Made by a program: the position numbers and the translations under genes
The notes under the pieces: generated by a model
Told to the model about the DNA's origin: nothing
What the model saw: only the letters and a program-made list of their open reading frames with translations
The model's database searches: none
Shown: positions 8,262 through 17,353 of the stretch, one piece after another
Layout of the letters: every line of letters begins with the position of its first letter
Numbering within the stretch: the stretch's first letter is position 1
NCBI RefSeq assembly: GCF_030816015.1
Contig: NZ_JAUSXN010000001.1
Coordinates: 5,270,001 to 5,334,000 of the forward strand
Direction: 5' to 3'
DNA: 64,000 nucleotides
Source of the DNA: Pedobacter sp. W3I1
GTDB lineage: Bacteria; Bacteroidota; Bacteroidia; Sphingobacteriales; Sphingobacteriaceae

Positions 8262-10660
8262 TGGAAAGAGCAGAAGATTTAGAAGTTAAGGCTGTTAGTC
8301 AACAAATCGACTTTTATAAAATATTCCGGGTATTTTGGAGCAGGTGGTATTGGATTGCAGGCTGCATTGCCATTGCACTGATTGTAGCCAAAGTAAAGGT
8401 ACTTTATACACCACCCATATACCAAACCGGAGCATCGCTTAAACTTCAGGACAGTAACCCAAGTGTGAGTACCAATAACCAGATGCCCACACAGGTTTAT
8501 AATTATACGGATAAAATTCAGGCAGAAAGTTTTGTAATCCGCAGTAATGATGTTGTACTCAATGCCATTGCTAACCTGGATTACAAAATCTCTTATTATT
8601 TAAAAGGCCGTATCCGCATTACCGAACTCTATCCAAATATTCCTTTCCAGATCGAAATTATACAACAGGATTCAGTTAACTTTAGCAGGGGTTTATATAA
8701 TATTGAAGCTATTGACAATAAAAGCTTTAGCATTAGCGATCCAAATAACGAAAAAGCTAAACAGACCGTACACCGTTATGGTGAAGTGCTAAACATGGGT
8801 AATATGCAATTCCGCATTAAATCTATTGTTCCAAAAGGCGATTATAGCTTTAAATTCAATACCAAAGAAGATTTTATAGGACGGGCCATGGGTTTAAATA
8901 TGGCAGAGGCCGCACGATTTACCAATGTAATGAGTTTAAGTTTAACGGATGGCAATCCTGTTTTTGCTGCCGATATGCTTAATGCCATCATGAAAGAATA
9001 TGTGCGCTACGATCTGATCCAGAGACAGCGTTCGGCTAAACAAACCGTGCAATTTATCGATACGCAATTGGGTTTTATCAATACTGAGGCGGGTAAATCT
9101 GGCAACACTTTGGCAAACTACAAAACCCAAAACAAAATGATTGATCTTGGATCTGCGACCTCTTTAACTATTGGTAAACTATCAGATTTTGAGAAGCAGA
9201 AAACAGAGTTGAATATTAAACAGCTCGCGATTAAGCAACTCGAAGACCAGGTGAACAATAACCGATCAAAGGTTGAGATTGGTTTGGATATTGAGGGCGA
9301 TTTAAATAGCGGACTGGGTACATTGATTACTCAGCTCAATACCTTATTAGCCAACAGAATACTTAAACTCAATCAGTTTAATGCAGATTCACAACCTGTA
9401 AAACAAATAGACCAACAGATTGCCAATGTAAAAGCGAGCATTAGGAGCAATGTACGTGCCATGCGCAATAATAATGAGCAGACCATTCGTTATATTGACA
9501 GCCAAATTTCTGGTGTAAATCAAAACATCAGCACCATCCCTGCCAAAGAACAAAACTTTGTAAAACTCAGCACTAATTTTGAGGTGAACAACAAGGTGCG
9601 TTCTTATTTATCAGAGAAAAAATTAGAAGCTGAAATGAACGCTGCTGCTACGGTATCTGGTGCAGCCATCGTCAATTTGGCTTACCCTTCCTATTATTCT
9701 ATTTCCGCAAACTCGAATAAGGTTTATACCTTCGCCATTTTATTTGGCTTAGGTGCCGGCATGGGTTTAATCCTACTGGTCAGATTTTTAAATCCTTACA
9801 TCTACGATAAGGAAACTGTTGAGGGTTTAACCAACACTCCAATTATTGGTGTAATCCGCAAGTTTCCGGACTATATCGATCAGGATAACCGTCAGGCCTT
9901 ATCAATAGCTAAACCTAAATCAGTTTTCGCCGAGTCGGTCAGATCCGTCCGAACCAACTTAAGCTTTTTGGCTAGCCATAAAAAAAGCAAGGTGATCTGC
10001 ATTACCTCTGAAATATCTGGTGAGGGCAAATCATTTGTGACCGTAAATCTGGCTGGTACGCTTGCGCTAATTGAGAAAAAAGTAATCTTAATTGCTGCCG
10101 ATCTACGTAAGTCGAGGTTACACAAAGTTTTTGGAAACGATAACCTTAGAGGCTTGAGTTCTGTTTTATCCGGACAGCACAAGTTGGAAGATGTGCTCAT
10201 ACATGATGAAGTACACCATATCGACTTTATTCCGTCAGGCCCTGTACCGCCAAATCCTTCAGAGCTTTTACACACCGCCGCCATGCGCGATTTATTGAAA
10301 GCCCTGGAAAAAGAATATGATTATGTTTTGATTGATACTGCACCAGTGGGGCTGGTTTCGGATGCCATTCCATTGATCAGAAATTCAGATGTAAATCTAT
10401 TTGTCATCCGCTCAGGCGTTTCGCAAACACAGGCAGCTGCTATACCAGAAAGATTATCGCGCGAATATGGATTAAGCAATATGGCCATTGTGTTAAACGC
10501 CTTTGGCGATGATGCCCTATATGCTAATTACTATACCACTGATTACAGCCGCGGTGGAGGCAACAGCACCTATTATTATTCTGATTATTCGGGATACTCG
10601 GGCTCAGGCTATTATGAAGATGAAAACCGTAAGTGGTGGATGTTTTGGAAGAAGAAGTAA
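8261..10660 (+). CDS. Wzc-like chain-length determinant / bacterial tyrosine kinase
   Basis: 799 residues with a Wzz domain between two membrane helices (near 30-50 and near 490-510), a long periplasmic coiled-coil part, and a cytoplasmic BY-kinase domain. The kinase shows Walker A (SGEGKS, near 583), Walker A-prime (ILIAADLRKSRL, near 610) and Walker B (YVLIDTAP, near 690). The last 50 residues hold about eleven tyrosines in YY, YYY and SGY repeats, the autophosphorylation tail, followed by a basic, Trp-rich end (KWWMFWKKK). Such proteins control polymer length and work with a Wza-like channel; the gene overlaps that gene by one base. Complete and of normal length. Confidence 0.93.
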   Translation: MERAEDLEVKAVSQQIDFYKIFRVFWSRWYWIAGCIAIALIVAKVKVLYTPPIYQTGASLKLQDSNPSVSTNNQMPTQVYNYTDKIQAESFVIRSNDVVLNAIANLDYKISYYLKGRIRITELYPNIPFQIEIIQQDSVNFSRGLYNIEAIDNKSFSISDPNNEKAKQTVHRYGEVLNMGNMQFRIKSIVPKGDYSFKFNTKEDFIGRAMGLNMAEAARFTNVMSLSLTDGNPVFAADMLNAIMKEYVRYDLIQRQRSAKQTVQFIDTQLGFINTEAGKSGNTLANYKTQNKMIDLGSATSLTIGKLSDFEKQKTELNIKQLAIKQLEDQVNNNRSKVEIGLDIEGDLNSGLGTLITQLNTLLANRILKLNQFNADSQPVKQIDQQIANVKASIRSNVRAMRNNNEQTIRYIDSQISGVNQNISTIPAKEQNFVKLSTNFEVNNKVRSYLSEKKLEAEMNAAATVSGAAIVNLAYPSYYSISANSNKVYTFAILFGLGAGMGLILLVRFLNPYIYDKETVEGLTNTPIIGVIRKFPDYIDQDNRQALSIAKPKSVFAESVRSVRTNLSFLASHKKSKVICITSEISGEGKSFVTVNLAGTLALIEKKVILIAADLRKSRLHKVFGNDNLRGLSSVLSGQHKLEDVLIHDEVHHIDFIPSGPVPPNPSELLHTAAMRDLLKALEKEYDYVLIDTAPVGLVSDAIPLIRNSDVNLFVIRSGVSQTQAAAIPERLSREYGLSNMAIVLNAFGDDALYANYYTTDYSRGGGNSTYYYSDYSGYSGSGYYEDENRKWWMFWKKK

Positions 10661-10948
10661 ATAGAATGTAATATGGAAAAGGGATGATGGAAGCTTAATT
10701 GGTTAATTATTGAAACTGGTTAATTGAAAACTGCCATGTGAAAACTGATACCTGGTCATTGGTCAATAGTTCATGGTTAATTGCTTGAGTGGTTAACTGA
10801 AGATGGAAATCGATAAAGAAAAGGTTAATTGGTTAAAATTGTCAACTGGAAATTGATAACTGGTTATTGGCTTACGACAGGATATGGAAGAGGTAAAATG
10901 GATAAGGGGTGCATATGTACGAAGGTTTCATTATAAAGATTAAGCTTA
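10661..10948 (+). repeat. Degenerate GGTTAATTGG-type repeats upstream of the antiterminator gene
   Basis: The 288-bp gap is built largely from imperfect copies of TGGTTAATTG and AACTGG-like words (for example near 10695, 10725, 10775 and 10830), giving a low-complexity tract with no reading frame. Similar degenerate words occur near 40.93 kb. The tract lies between the kinase and NusG-like genes, so it could form the leader of the downstream operon. Confidence 0.5.
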
Positions 10949-11452
10949 ATGATTGATCAAAATTACAGGTGGTATCCGGTATATACGCGTTCTAGGGCTG
11001 AGAAAAAGGCACATGAGGAGTTAACGAGAAAGGGCATTACTTCTTATCTACCACTAAAAAAGACGGTTAAACAATGGAGCGACCGTAAAAAAATAGTCGA
11101 GGAAGCTTTGATTAAGTCTTATCTGTTTGTGTATATTTCGGCCAAAGAATATGCTGAAGTTTTGATGACCAATGGCATTGCCAGGTTTATCTATTTCTCC
11201 AGCCAAATAGCGTCTATACCCGAACAACAAATTAGAGATCTTAAACTTCTGCTCGCTACTGATGCAGATCTTGAGGTTTTTGAATACGACATCAAACCAG
11301 GTGAACGTGTGCTGATTAAAGCAGGTCCATTTAAAGGGATCCTGGCCGAACTGGTATCGATACAAAATAAACAACGTATTATTTTACGTTTACAAAATAT
11401 GGGCTACGCGATTGAGATTAATACTTCTATTGCGTTTGTAGAACCGTTTTAA
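10949..11452 (+). CDS. NusG-like / UpxY-family transcription antiterminator
   Basis: 167 residues. The N-terminal NGN domain (about 7-105) begins YRWYPVYTRSRAEKKAHEEL with ITSYLPLKKTVKQWSDRKK and KSYLFVYIS; a KOW motif follows near 115-145 (PGERVLIKAGPFKGILAELV). Specialised NusG paralogues of this type in Bacteroidota bind RNA polymerase at the start of polysaccharide operons and let it read through the long operon; RfaH has the same role in enterobacteria. Here the gene comes after the export pair and before more than 30 kb of plus-strand genes, which fits that role. It is not the housekeeping nusG, since no secE or ribosomal protein genes are nearby. Confidence 0.88.
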   Translation: MIDQNYRWYPVYTRSRAEKKAHEELTRKGITSYLPLKKTVKQWSDRKKIVEEALIKSYLFVYISAKEYAEVLMTNGIARFIYFSSQIASIPEQQIRDLKLLLATDADLEVFEYDIKPGERVLIKAGPFKGILAELVSIQNKQRIILRLQNMGYAIEINTSIAFVEPF

Positions 11453-11690
11453 AGATGTGAGATATTAGATTTGAGATAGTCAGAAGACGGAGGTCCGGGG
11501 TCAGAAAACATGGGGCTAAAAGTAGCAAAATTTAAATAAAAAATACTGAACTGTGTTCAGGGAGATGTGTGAAAGGGACTTATTTTTATAAAACGTCAGT
11601 TATTTTTTTAAAAGAAAATGTGACTGAGAGGGCGAAGCTGTGTCCTGGTGGAATGTAAGAGGAATGAGGTGAGATGGAAAATGGGGCGTT

Positions 11691-13502
11691 ATGTGTAGGA
11701 TTGCAGGTATAATTGATAAAAACAGATCAATAGATCAAATCGAACAGAAGGTTAAAGGCATGTGCGATATCATGGCGCATGGCGGCCCTGATGGTGAGGG
11801 CTTTTATGCCAATGCCGGCGATGGGATTGTAATGGGGCACAGGCGTTTAGCACTGATCGACTTATCGCCCAAAGGACACCAGCCCATGATTTATCAGCAC
11901 GGTAAAGTGGTTATTTCTTTTAATGGCGAAATCTATAATTACCTGTTGTTAAAAAAGGAACTTCAGGATTTAGGCTTTCAGTTTAAAACCGAAAGTGATA
12001 CTGAAGTTATTCTATTAGCTTATGCCGCCTGGGGAGTTGAAAGTTTCGACCGATTTAAAGGAATGTTTGCATTTTGTTTGTACGATGCTGACCACCAACA
12101 GAGTTTTCTGGTCCGCGATCCGTCAGGGATAAAACCTCTATATTATCGAGCCGTTGAAAAACATCTGGTTTTTTCGTCGGAAGTTAAAGCTTTTGCAGAA
12201 ACCGATTATTCCTATACCGAACAGCAAGACTGGAAAATCTATTTCCTGGCCTTCGGACACTTACCAGAGCCCTATACTACTTTAAACGAAGTGCAAATGC
12301 TGGCCAAAGGCCACTATCTGATCTGGCAACATCAATCTGATACTTTTGAGATCAAAAATTATGTTCCGGAACAGGTATTCAAGAAGATCACAAATTATGA
12401 AGAGGCCAAAACTGGCATACAACAAAATTTATATCGCTCGGTTAAAAGACATCTTTCAGCTGATGCCAAAATCGGTGTTTTTTTAAGTGGTGGGATTGAT
12501 AGCAGCATTTTGAGTTTGCTGGCTGATGAAATTCAAACTAAAACTACTTCAGGCTCTGGCATGCTTAACACCATATCTATCAACTTTGAAGAAACAGCAT
12601 TTTCTGAGAAAGTTTTTCAGGACATTATCGTTCAACGGCTTCAGGGCAATCATTCGGAGTATACCATCACCCCTAACCTCTTCGCTGAACATTTTCCTGC
12701 AGCCTTAAAAGCCATGGATCAACCCACATCCGATGGCATTAATTCGTGGTTCGTTAATTATTTCGCTAAAGAAAATGGCTTAAAAGCTGTTCTGTCTGGC
12801 ATTGGCGCAGATGAATTATTTGGCGGCTACCCTTCTTTTAAACGGATGGGATGGATTAAACAATTAAAAAGATTGCCTCCATTTATTCTTAGAAAAAGCC
12901 TACGTTTTAAAAAGGCTGCATTAAAAAGGGGATATTATTTAAGTTACCAAAACACCGTGGGTGAGTATCTTTTTTTAAGGGGGATATTCACCCCTGACGA
13001 AATCGCAAAATTATTATCTTGCTCAATTGCAAAGGTTGACCAGGTACTTCAAAATACATCGATCAACCCTATTCCTAATCACTTAAATGATGGTGAAAGA
13101 GCAAGTTGGTTAGAATGCAATTTATACATGCAAAATCAATTGCTTAAAGATACCGATACCATGAGCATGCAACATGGTGTAGAGGTCAGGGTTCCTTTTT
13201 TAGACCAGGATTTACTTGTAACCCTGGCCGCAATAAATAGTGAATTGAAATTTAAAGGTGAGCGTCCAAAATCGCTCTTGATAGAAGCCTTTTCGAAAAT
13301 GCTCCCCAGGGCAATCTGGCACCGCAAAAAAATGGGCTTTACCTTCCCTTTTCAGGATTGGTTGAAAAAAGACGAGCATTTTCTCCGTTCGATAAAAACA
13401 GGCGATAATACATTCGCTTCAGCAATGGTTGATGATTTCAGGCAGGGAAATTTACACTGGAGCAAAGTGATGGTGCTTTATCAGGTGTTTAACAGGGTTT
13501 AG
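11691..13502 (+). CDS. asnB: Asparagine synthase, glutamine-hydrolysing
   Basis: 603 residues. Cys2 after the initiator Met (MCRIAGI) is the glutaminase nucleophile of the class II amidotransferase domain (about 1-210), with RGPDGEG-like HGGPDGEG near 31 and SFNGEIYN near 75. The synthetase domain has the PP-loop SGGIDSS near 266 and SGIGADELFGGY near 370. In sugar loci such enzymes may amidate a sugar acid or amino-acid substituent; they may also only make asparagine. The stop codon TAG lies inside the first unit of a heptamer repeat (13494-13546), so the last residues N-R-V are partly encoded by repeat sequence. A 238-bp gap with no gene separates it from the NusG-like gene. Confidence 0.92.
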   Translation: MCRIAGIIDKNRSIDQIEQKVKGMCDIMAHGGPDGEGFYANAGDGIVMGHRRLALIDLSPKGHQPMIYQHGKVVISFNGEIYNYLLLKKELQDLGFQFKTESDTEVILLAYAAWGVESFDRFKGMFAFCLYDADHQQSFLVRDPSGIKPLYYRAVEKHLVFSSEVKAFAETDYSYTEQQDWKIYFLAFGHLPEPYTTLNEVQMLAKGHYLIWQHQSDTFEIKNYVPEQVFKKITNYEEAKTGIQQNLYRSVKRHLSADAKIGVFLSGGIDSSILSLLADEIQTKTTSGSGMLNTISINFEETAFSEKVFQDIIVQRLQGNHSEYTITPNLFAEHFPAALKAMDQPTSDGINSWFVNYFAKENGLKAVLSGIGADELFGGYPSFKRMGWIKQLKRLPPFILRKSLRFKKAALKRGYYLSYQNTVGEYLFLRGIFTPDEIAKLLSCSIAKVDQVLQNTSINPIPNHLNDGERASWLECNLYMQNQLLKDTDTMSMQHGVEVRVPFLDQDLLVTLAAINSELKFKGERPKSLLIEAFSKMLPRAIWHRKKMGFTFPFQDWLKKDEHFLRSIKTGDNTFASAMVDDFRQGNLHWSKVMVLYQVFNRV

Positions 13503-13546
13503 GGTTTAGGGTTTAGGGTTTAGGGTTTAGGGTTTAGGGTTTAGGG
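13494..13546 (+). repeat. Telomere-like tandem heptamer (AGGGTTT)7 plus AGGG
   Basis: Seven perfect copies of AGGGTTT and a partial eighth run for 53 bases. The unit is a rotation of TTTAGGG. The array contains the asnB stop codon (13500-13502) and ends 8 bases before the TTG start of the next gene, filling the whole space between the two. Perfect copies suggest recent expansion by slippage. Confidence 0.97.
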
Positions 13547-13554
13547 AAAACAAG

Positions 13555-14664
13555 TTGAAAGACAAAAAAGTTCTATTTCTTACTTTACATACATTCAATT
13601 TAACTGGAGGAATAGAAAAGGTAAGTAAAACCTTTGCGAAAACACTTGACGACCTCAAAGCTGGTTCCCAAATCCAGTCATACCAGGTATTGTCGATGTA
13701 TGATGATCAACCCGACCTGGCTTATGTATCACAAAGTTCATTTAAAGGATATAATGGTAAAAAATTAGCTTTTGGTTTAGCTGCCATCAAAGCGGGACTA
13801 AAAGCAGATGTGGTTGTTTTAAGTCATGTACATTTATTGCTTTTTGCCCGGATCATCAAAACGCTAAAACCAAACATCCGTATCGTACTTTTTGCGCATG
13901 GGATAGAAATCTGGAATTCGCTTGCCAGCTGGAAAAAGCAAATGCTTAATAAAATAGAGATTTGGGCGGTAAGCCGCTATACGGCAGATCAAATTATACA
14001 GCAACATGGAATAGCCAGTGCTCAGATAAAAATATTAAATAACTGTTTAGACCCTTATTTTAAATTAAGCGAATCCTTTTTAAAACCTGCTTCACTCCTT
14101 TCAAGATATGGCGTTCGCGATAACCAAAAAGTACTGTTAAGCATTTGTCGTTTATCATCATCAGAACAGTATAAAGGATATGATCTGGTGATCGAATGCT
14201 TAGAGCAGGTAATTAAGGTTTATCCAGATTTGGTTTACTTGTTGGTTGGAAAAGCAGATCGGGCAGAATCAGCACGTATTCAAAAACTCATAGCTCAAGC
14301 TAACCTCAAAAAAAACGTAATACTGACCGGCTTTGTGCCAGAACACGAGCTTGCCTTACATTATCAATTGGCTGATGCATTTGTAATGCCAAGTAAAGCA
14401 GAGGGATTCGGACTCGTTTTTATCGAAGCTGCTGCTTATGGTTGCGCAGTAATTGGTGGCGATGCAGATGGCAGTAGAGATGCCTTATTAGATGGCGAAC
14501 TGGGTACTCTGCTGGATCCAAATGATATTGTAGCAATTGGTGAAGCAATCATTATGGCTCTGCAAAAAGAAAAGCATGAGGCCAAAGCGATTCAGGACAT
14601 GTGCTTTGAAACATTTGGTTACCAAAAATATCGAGAAAAGATATTGACCTTATTATTTAATTAA
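13555..14664 (+). CDS. Glycosyltransferase family 4 (GT-B)
   Basis: 369 residues. An N-terminal Rossmann domain opens with VLFLTLHTFNLTGGIEKVS, whose glycine loop is typical. The C-terminal donor-binding domain has LLSICRLSSSEQYKGYD, VGKADR and the E-x7-E motif in AEGFGLVFIEAAAYG near 280-295, followed by IGGDADGSRDAL. It should be a retaining transferase using a nucleotide-sugar donor. The start is TTG just after the heptamer array; no ATG lies nearby in frame. It is separated from the ABC permease gene by 22 bp. Confidence 0.9.
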   Translation: MKDKKVLFLTLHTFNLTGGIEKVSKTFAKTLDDLKAGSQIQSYQVLSMYDDQPDLAYVSQSSFKGYNGKKLAFGLAAIKAGLKADVVVLSHVHLLLFARIIKTLKPNIRIVLFAHGIEIWNSLASWKKQMLNKIEIWAVSRYTADQIIQQHGIASAQIKILNNCLDPYFKLSESFLKPASLLSRYGVRDNQKVLLSICRLSSSEQYKGYDLVIECLEQVIKVYPDLVYLLVGKADRAESARIQKLIAQANLKKNVILTGFVPEHELALHYQLADAFVMPSKAEGFGLVFIEAAAYGCAVIGGDADGSRDALLDGELGTLLDPNDIVAIGEAIIMALQKEKHEAKAIQDMCFETFGYQKYREKILTLLFN

Positions 14665-14686
14665 AAGCCGATGAATATAAACAATC

Positions 14687-15541
14687 ATGCATAACGAAGA
14701 GCACAGCTGGACCATTGAGGCTAAAGCTTCCTTATTCGATTTAAAGCTGAACGAAGTTTGGGCCTACCGCGATCTGCTCTGGCTGTTGGTTAGGCGCGAT
14801 TTTGTTTCTTTCTATAAACAGACGATATTGGGTCCGCTTTGGTTTTTTATCCAACCTTTGTTTACGACCATCATCTTTACCTTTATTTTTGGGAATCTAG
14901 CAGGAATATCTACGGATGGCCTGCCTAAGCCACTTTTTTATATGGCCGGTATTACCGCCTGGAACTATTTCTCAGATTGCCTGACCAAAACATCAACCGT
15001 TTTTAGAGATAATGCCGCGATTTTTGGGAAGGTCTATTTTCCCCGCTTAATCATGCCACTGAGCATAGTGGTGAGCAATTTGGTACGCTTTGGAGTACAA
15101 ATGCTCTTATTTCTAATTTTAATGGCCTATTATTATTTCTCTGGCGCAAATTTTAACATTAGCTGGGCAATTTGCTTATTCCCTCTTATTGTAGTATTAA
15201 TGGCTTTACTGGGTTTGGGCACTGGAATGATTATTTCAGCCATGACCACAAAATATCGCGATCTTGCATTTTTAGTGGGATTTGGTGTGCAATTATTGAT
15301 GTATGCTACCACTGTGATCTATCCCCTATCTACCGCAATCGAAAAATATCCAAAATATGCCTGGATGATTAAATATAACCCAATGACTCCCATTATTGAA
15401 ACCTTTAGGTATGGCTTCTTAGGTGAAGGAAGTTTTAGCTGGGGAAGTTTAAGTTATGCCACTGGTGTTTCACTGGCCTTATTGGTATTTGGAATCGTGA
15501 TTTTTAATAAAGTGGAGCGGAATTTTGTTGATACGGTGTAG
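14687..15541 (+). CDS. wzm: ABC-2 type polysaccharide/polyol-phosphate exporter permease (Wzm/TagG type)
   Basis: 284 residues with six predicted membrane helices. The cytoplasmic N-terminus ends in LVRRDFVSFYKQTILGPLWF, the usual amphipathic entry of this family, followed by QPLFTTIIFTFIFGNL. It pairs with the ATPase at 16088 to export a lipid-linked glycan from the cytoplasm. The two genes are normally adjacent; here 546 bp containing a broken four-helix-bundle gene and repeats separate them. The length is normal for the family. Confidence 0.92.
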   Translation: MHNEEHSWTIEAKASLFDLKLNEVWAYRDLLWLLVRRDFVSFYKQTILGPLWFFIQPLFTTIIFTFIFGNLAGISTDGLPKPLFYMAGITAWNYFSDCLTKTSTVFRDNAAIFGKVYFPRLIMPLSIVVSNLVRFGVQMLLFLILMAYYYFSGANFNISWAICLFPLIVVLMALLGLGTGMIISAMTTKYRDLAFLVGFGVQLLMYATTVIYPLSTAIEKYPKYAWMIKYNPMTPIIETFRYGFLGEGSFSWGSLSYATGVSLALLVFGIVIFNKVERNFVDTV

Positions 15542-15550
15542 CGGGTTAAA

Positions 15551-15573
15551 GGGTTAGGGTTTAGAAGGGTTAG
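15551..15573. repeat. GGGTTAGGGTTTAG-type repeat, left arm of an inverted pair
   Basis: This heptamer-derived stretch (GGGTTAGGGTTTAGAAGGGT) reappears in reverse complement at 16031-16051 and 16066-16080 on the other side of the broken four-helix-bundle gene. The core GGTTAGGGTTTAG is exact. The same word family makes the perfect array at 13494-13546. Confidence 0.65.
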
Positions 15574-15636
15574 TAAAAAATTTATATATTCATATCAATC
15601 ATCCCTTATTTATTTTATCTATAAAAAATAAGGAAT

Positions 15637-15962
15637 ATGCACACCTACTCATTTGAAAAATTAGAAGTCTGGCAACTATCCAGATCTTTTAGAAAAGACA
15701 TTTATCAATTAACACTTAAGTTTCCGAAAGAAGAAACATTTGGGTTGATTAGCCAAATTAAAAGGTCAGTAAGCAGCATTGGTGCTTGTTTAGCCGAAGG
15801 GTCAGGAAAAATCACAATGAGAGACAAAGCGCTTATACAAATATGACTTATACCACTACCCTCGAAACCCTAAATCATTTAATCGCAGCCATGGACCTTG
15901 ATTATATAACCGACGAAGAATATTTAACGTACCGATCGAAAATTAAAAAACATAACGATTAA
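15637..15962 (+). pseudogene. Four-helix-bundle protein (S23/IVS type), single frameshift
   Basis: The first frame (15637-15846) reads YSFEKLEVWQLSRSFRKDIY, then GLISQIKRSVSSIGACLAEG, the signature of the small four-helix-bundle proteins also found inside 23S rRNA intervening sequences. It stops after DKALIQI. The next frame continues at once from about 15843 as TYTTTLETLNHLIAAMDLDY, then ITDEEYLTYRSKIKKHND, exactly the C-terminal half of the family. Together they make about 108 residues, close to the normal 115-120, so one indel near 15842 explains the break. The gene sits between the ABC permease and ATPase genes and is flanked by inverted GGGTTTAG-type repeats, as if the whole block had been inserted there. 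Confidence 0.8.
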
Positions 15963-16030
15963 GCTGAGTGGGCTCAGAAATTCACAGATTAATGCGAAAA
16001 GTTGAGAAATATAAGCTTCACAACAAACCC

Positions 16031-16080
16031 CTAACCACCTAAACCCTAACCATTCTTCAATAACCTCTAAACCCTAACCG
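16031..16080. repeat. CTAAACCCTAACC-type repeats, right arm of an inverted pair
   Basis: Two copies of CTAAACCCTAACC-like sequence (16039-16051 and about 16067-16079) are the reverse complement of the arm at 15551-15573. They end 8 bases before the TTG start of the ATPase gene and so probably lie in its leader. Confidence 0.65.
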
Positions 16081-16087
16081 CTAAACA

Positions 16088-17353
16088 TTGTCAAAAAATA
16101 TTGCTATTAAAGTAGAAAACCTAAGTAAAGCCTATCAATTAGGACAGATCGGAACAGGCACAATCAGTCGTGATCTGGAGCGTTGGTACGCCCGAATTCG
16201 TGGCAAAGAAGATCCCTTTTTACGCATTGGCGAGAGCAATAATCAAAACACCAAAAGTGAGAGCGATATCGTTTGGAGTTTAAAGGACATCAATTTTGAA
16301 ATTGAACAAGGTGATGCCGTTGGAATCATTGGCCGTAATGGTGCAGGCAAAAGCACGTTGCTTAAAATACTGAGTAAAGTTACCTCCCCTACTACCGGTA
16401 AAATTAGTGGTAAAGGCAGAATAGCCAGTTTATTAGAAGTGGGCACCGGCTTTCATCCTGAATTGTCAGGCCGGGAAAATATTTTTTTAAATGGCGCAAT
16501 CCTGGGCATGCGTAAAAAAGAAATCCAACGTAAATTAGATGAAATTGTAGATTTCGCGGGCATTGAACGTTATCTCGATACTCCTGTTAAACGATATTCT
16601 TCAGGTATGTATGTCCGTTTGGCTTTTGCTGTTGCTGCGCATTTGGAATCAGAGATTTTAATTGTAGATGAAGTATTGGCTGTGGGTGATGCAGAGTTTC
16701 AGAAAAAATGTTTGGGTAAGATGGGTGAAGTAAGTAAGGGGGAAGGAAGGACGGTATTGTTTGTGAGTCATAATATGGCTGCTGTTAATGCACTGTGTAG
16801 TCATGGAATTTTATTAAATAAAGGAAAGATCACATTTGCGGATAAGGCTTCGCTCGTTATTGAACAATATTTCAATTTATCGGAAATAAATGAAAGTAAT
16901 TTAAGAACTAATACGGAGCTCAATAAAGCTGCTTCATTTAAAGAATACTATCTCACAGATGGCAATAAAAAGAAATTTGTAGCAAATTCAAGGGATTATA
17001 GCGAATTTGTTTTCGAATTAACCATTAATACTAATTTAATAAATTGTGAATTTGGCTTCATAATAAGGGATCATCGAGAAAATATTATATTTAGCTGTAA
17101 CAGTAGAGACAATGGCAAAGAATATTTAGAGATGAAACCTGGAAATTATGATTTACACTTCTCTTTAAGATTACCTTTGAGTAAAGGAAGCTATGAAGTT
17201 GACATAGCCATAGTTAGCAACAATGTCATAATTGATCACTGGCAGCCAAGAAAAAAAATAACTATTATTACTCATAATGAATCCGTTCTGGAGGATAAGT
17301 GGGTTGGAATATTAAATGAACCATCTATATTTTCTTATGATAAAAAAAATTAA
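16088..17353 (+). CDS. wzt: ABC exporter ATPase with C-terminal glycan-binding-like domain (Wzt type)
   Basis: 421 residues. The ATPase domain (about 1-250) has Walker A GIIGRNGAGKSTLLKIL, signature YSSGMYVRLAFAVAAH and Walker B EILIVDEVLAVGDAEF. The part from about 280 to 415 is a beta-rich extension of the kind that in Wzt proteins recognises the non-reducing end of the polymer. The presence of this extension predicts a capped glycan; candidate capping genes nearby are the FkbM methyltransferase (broken) and acyltransferases. The start is TTG, directly after the repeat tract. It partners with the permease at 14687. Confidence 0.92.
   Translation: MSKNIAIKVENLSKAYQLGQIGTGTISRDLERWYARIRGKEDPFLRIGESNNQNTKSESDIVWSLKDINFEIEQGDAVGIIGRNGAGKSTLLKILSKVTSPTTGKISGKGRIASLLEVGTGFHPELSGRENIFLNGAILGMRKKEIQRKLDEIVDFAGIERYLDTPVKRYSSGMYVRLAFAVAAHLESEILIVDEVLAVGDAEFQKKCLGKMGEVSKGEGRTVLFVSHNMAAVNALCSHGILLNKGKITFADKASLVIEQYFNLSEINESNLRTNTELNKAASFKEYYLTDGNKKKFVANSRDYSEFVFELTINTNLINCEFGFIIRDHRENIIFSCNSRDNGKEYLEMKPGNYDLHFSLRLPLSKGSYEVDIAIVSNNVIIDHWQPRKKITIITHNESVLEDKWVGILNEPSIFSYDKKN

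Noticed and set aside
9892..10284. Minus-strand frame of 130 residues inside the Wzc-like gene
   Set aside because: Shadow of the kinase domain coding region; composition follows the other strand.
13494..13546. CRISPR-like array
   Set aside because: The units are contiguous 7-mers without spacers; it is a simple tandem repeat.
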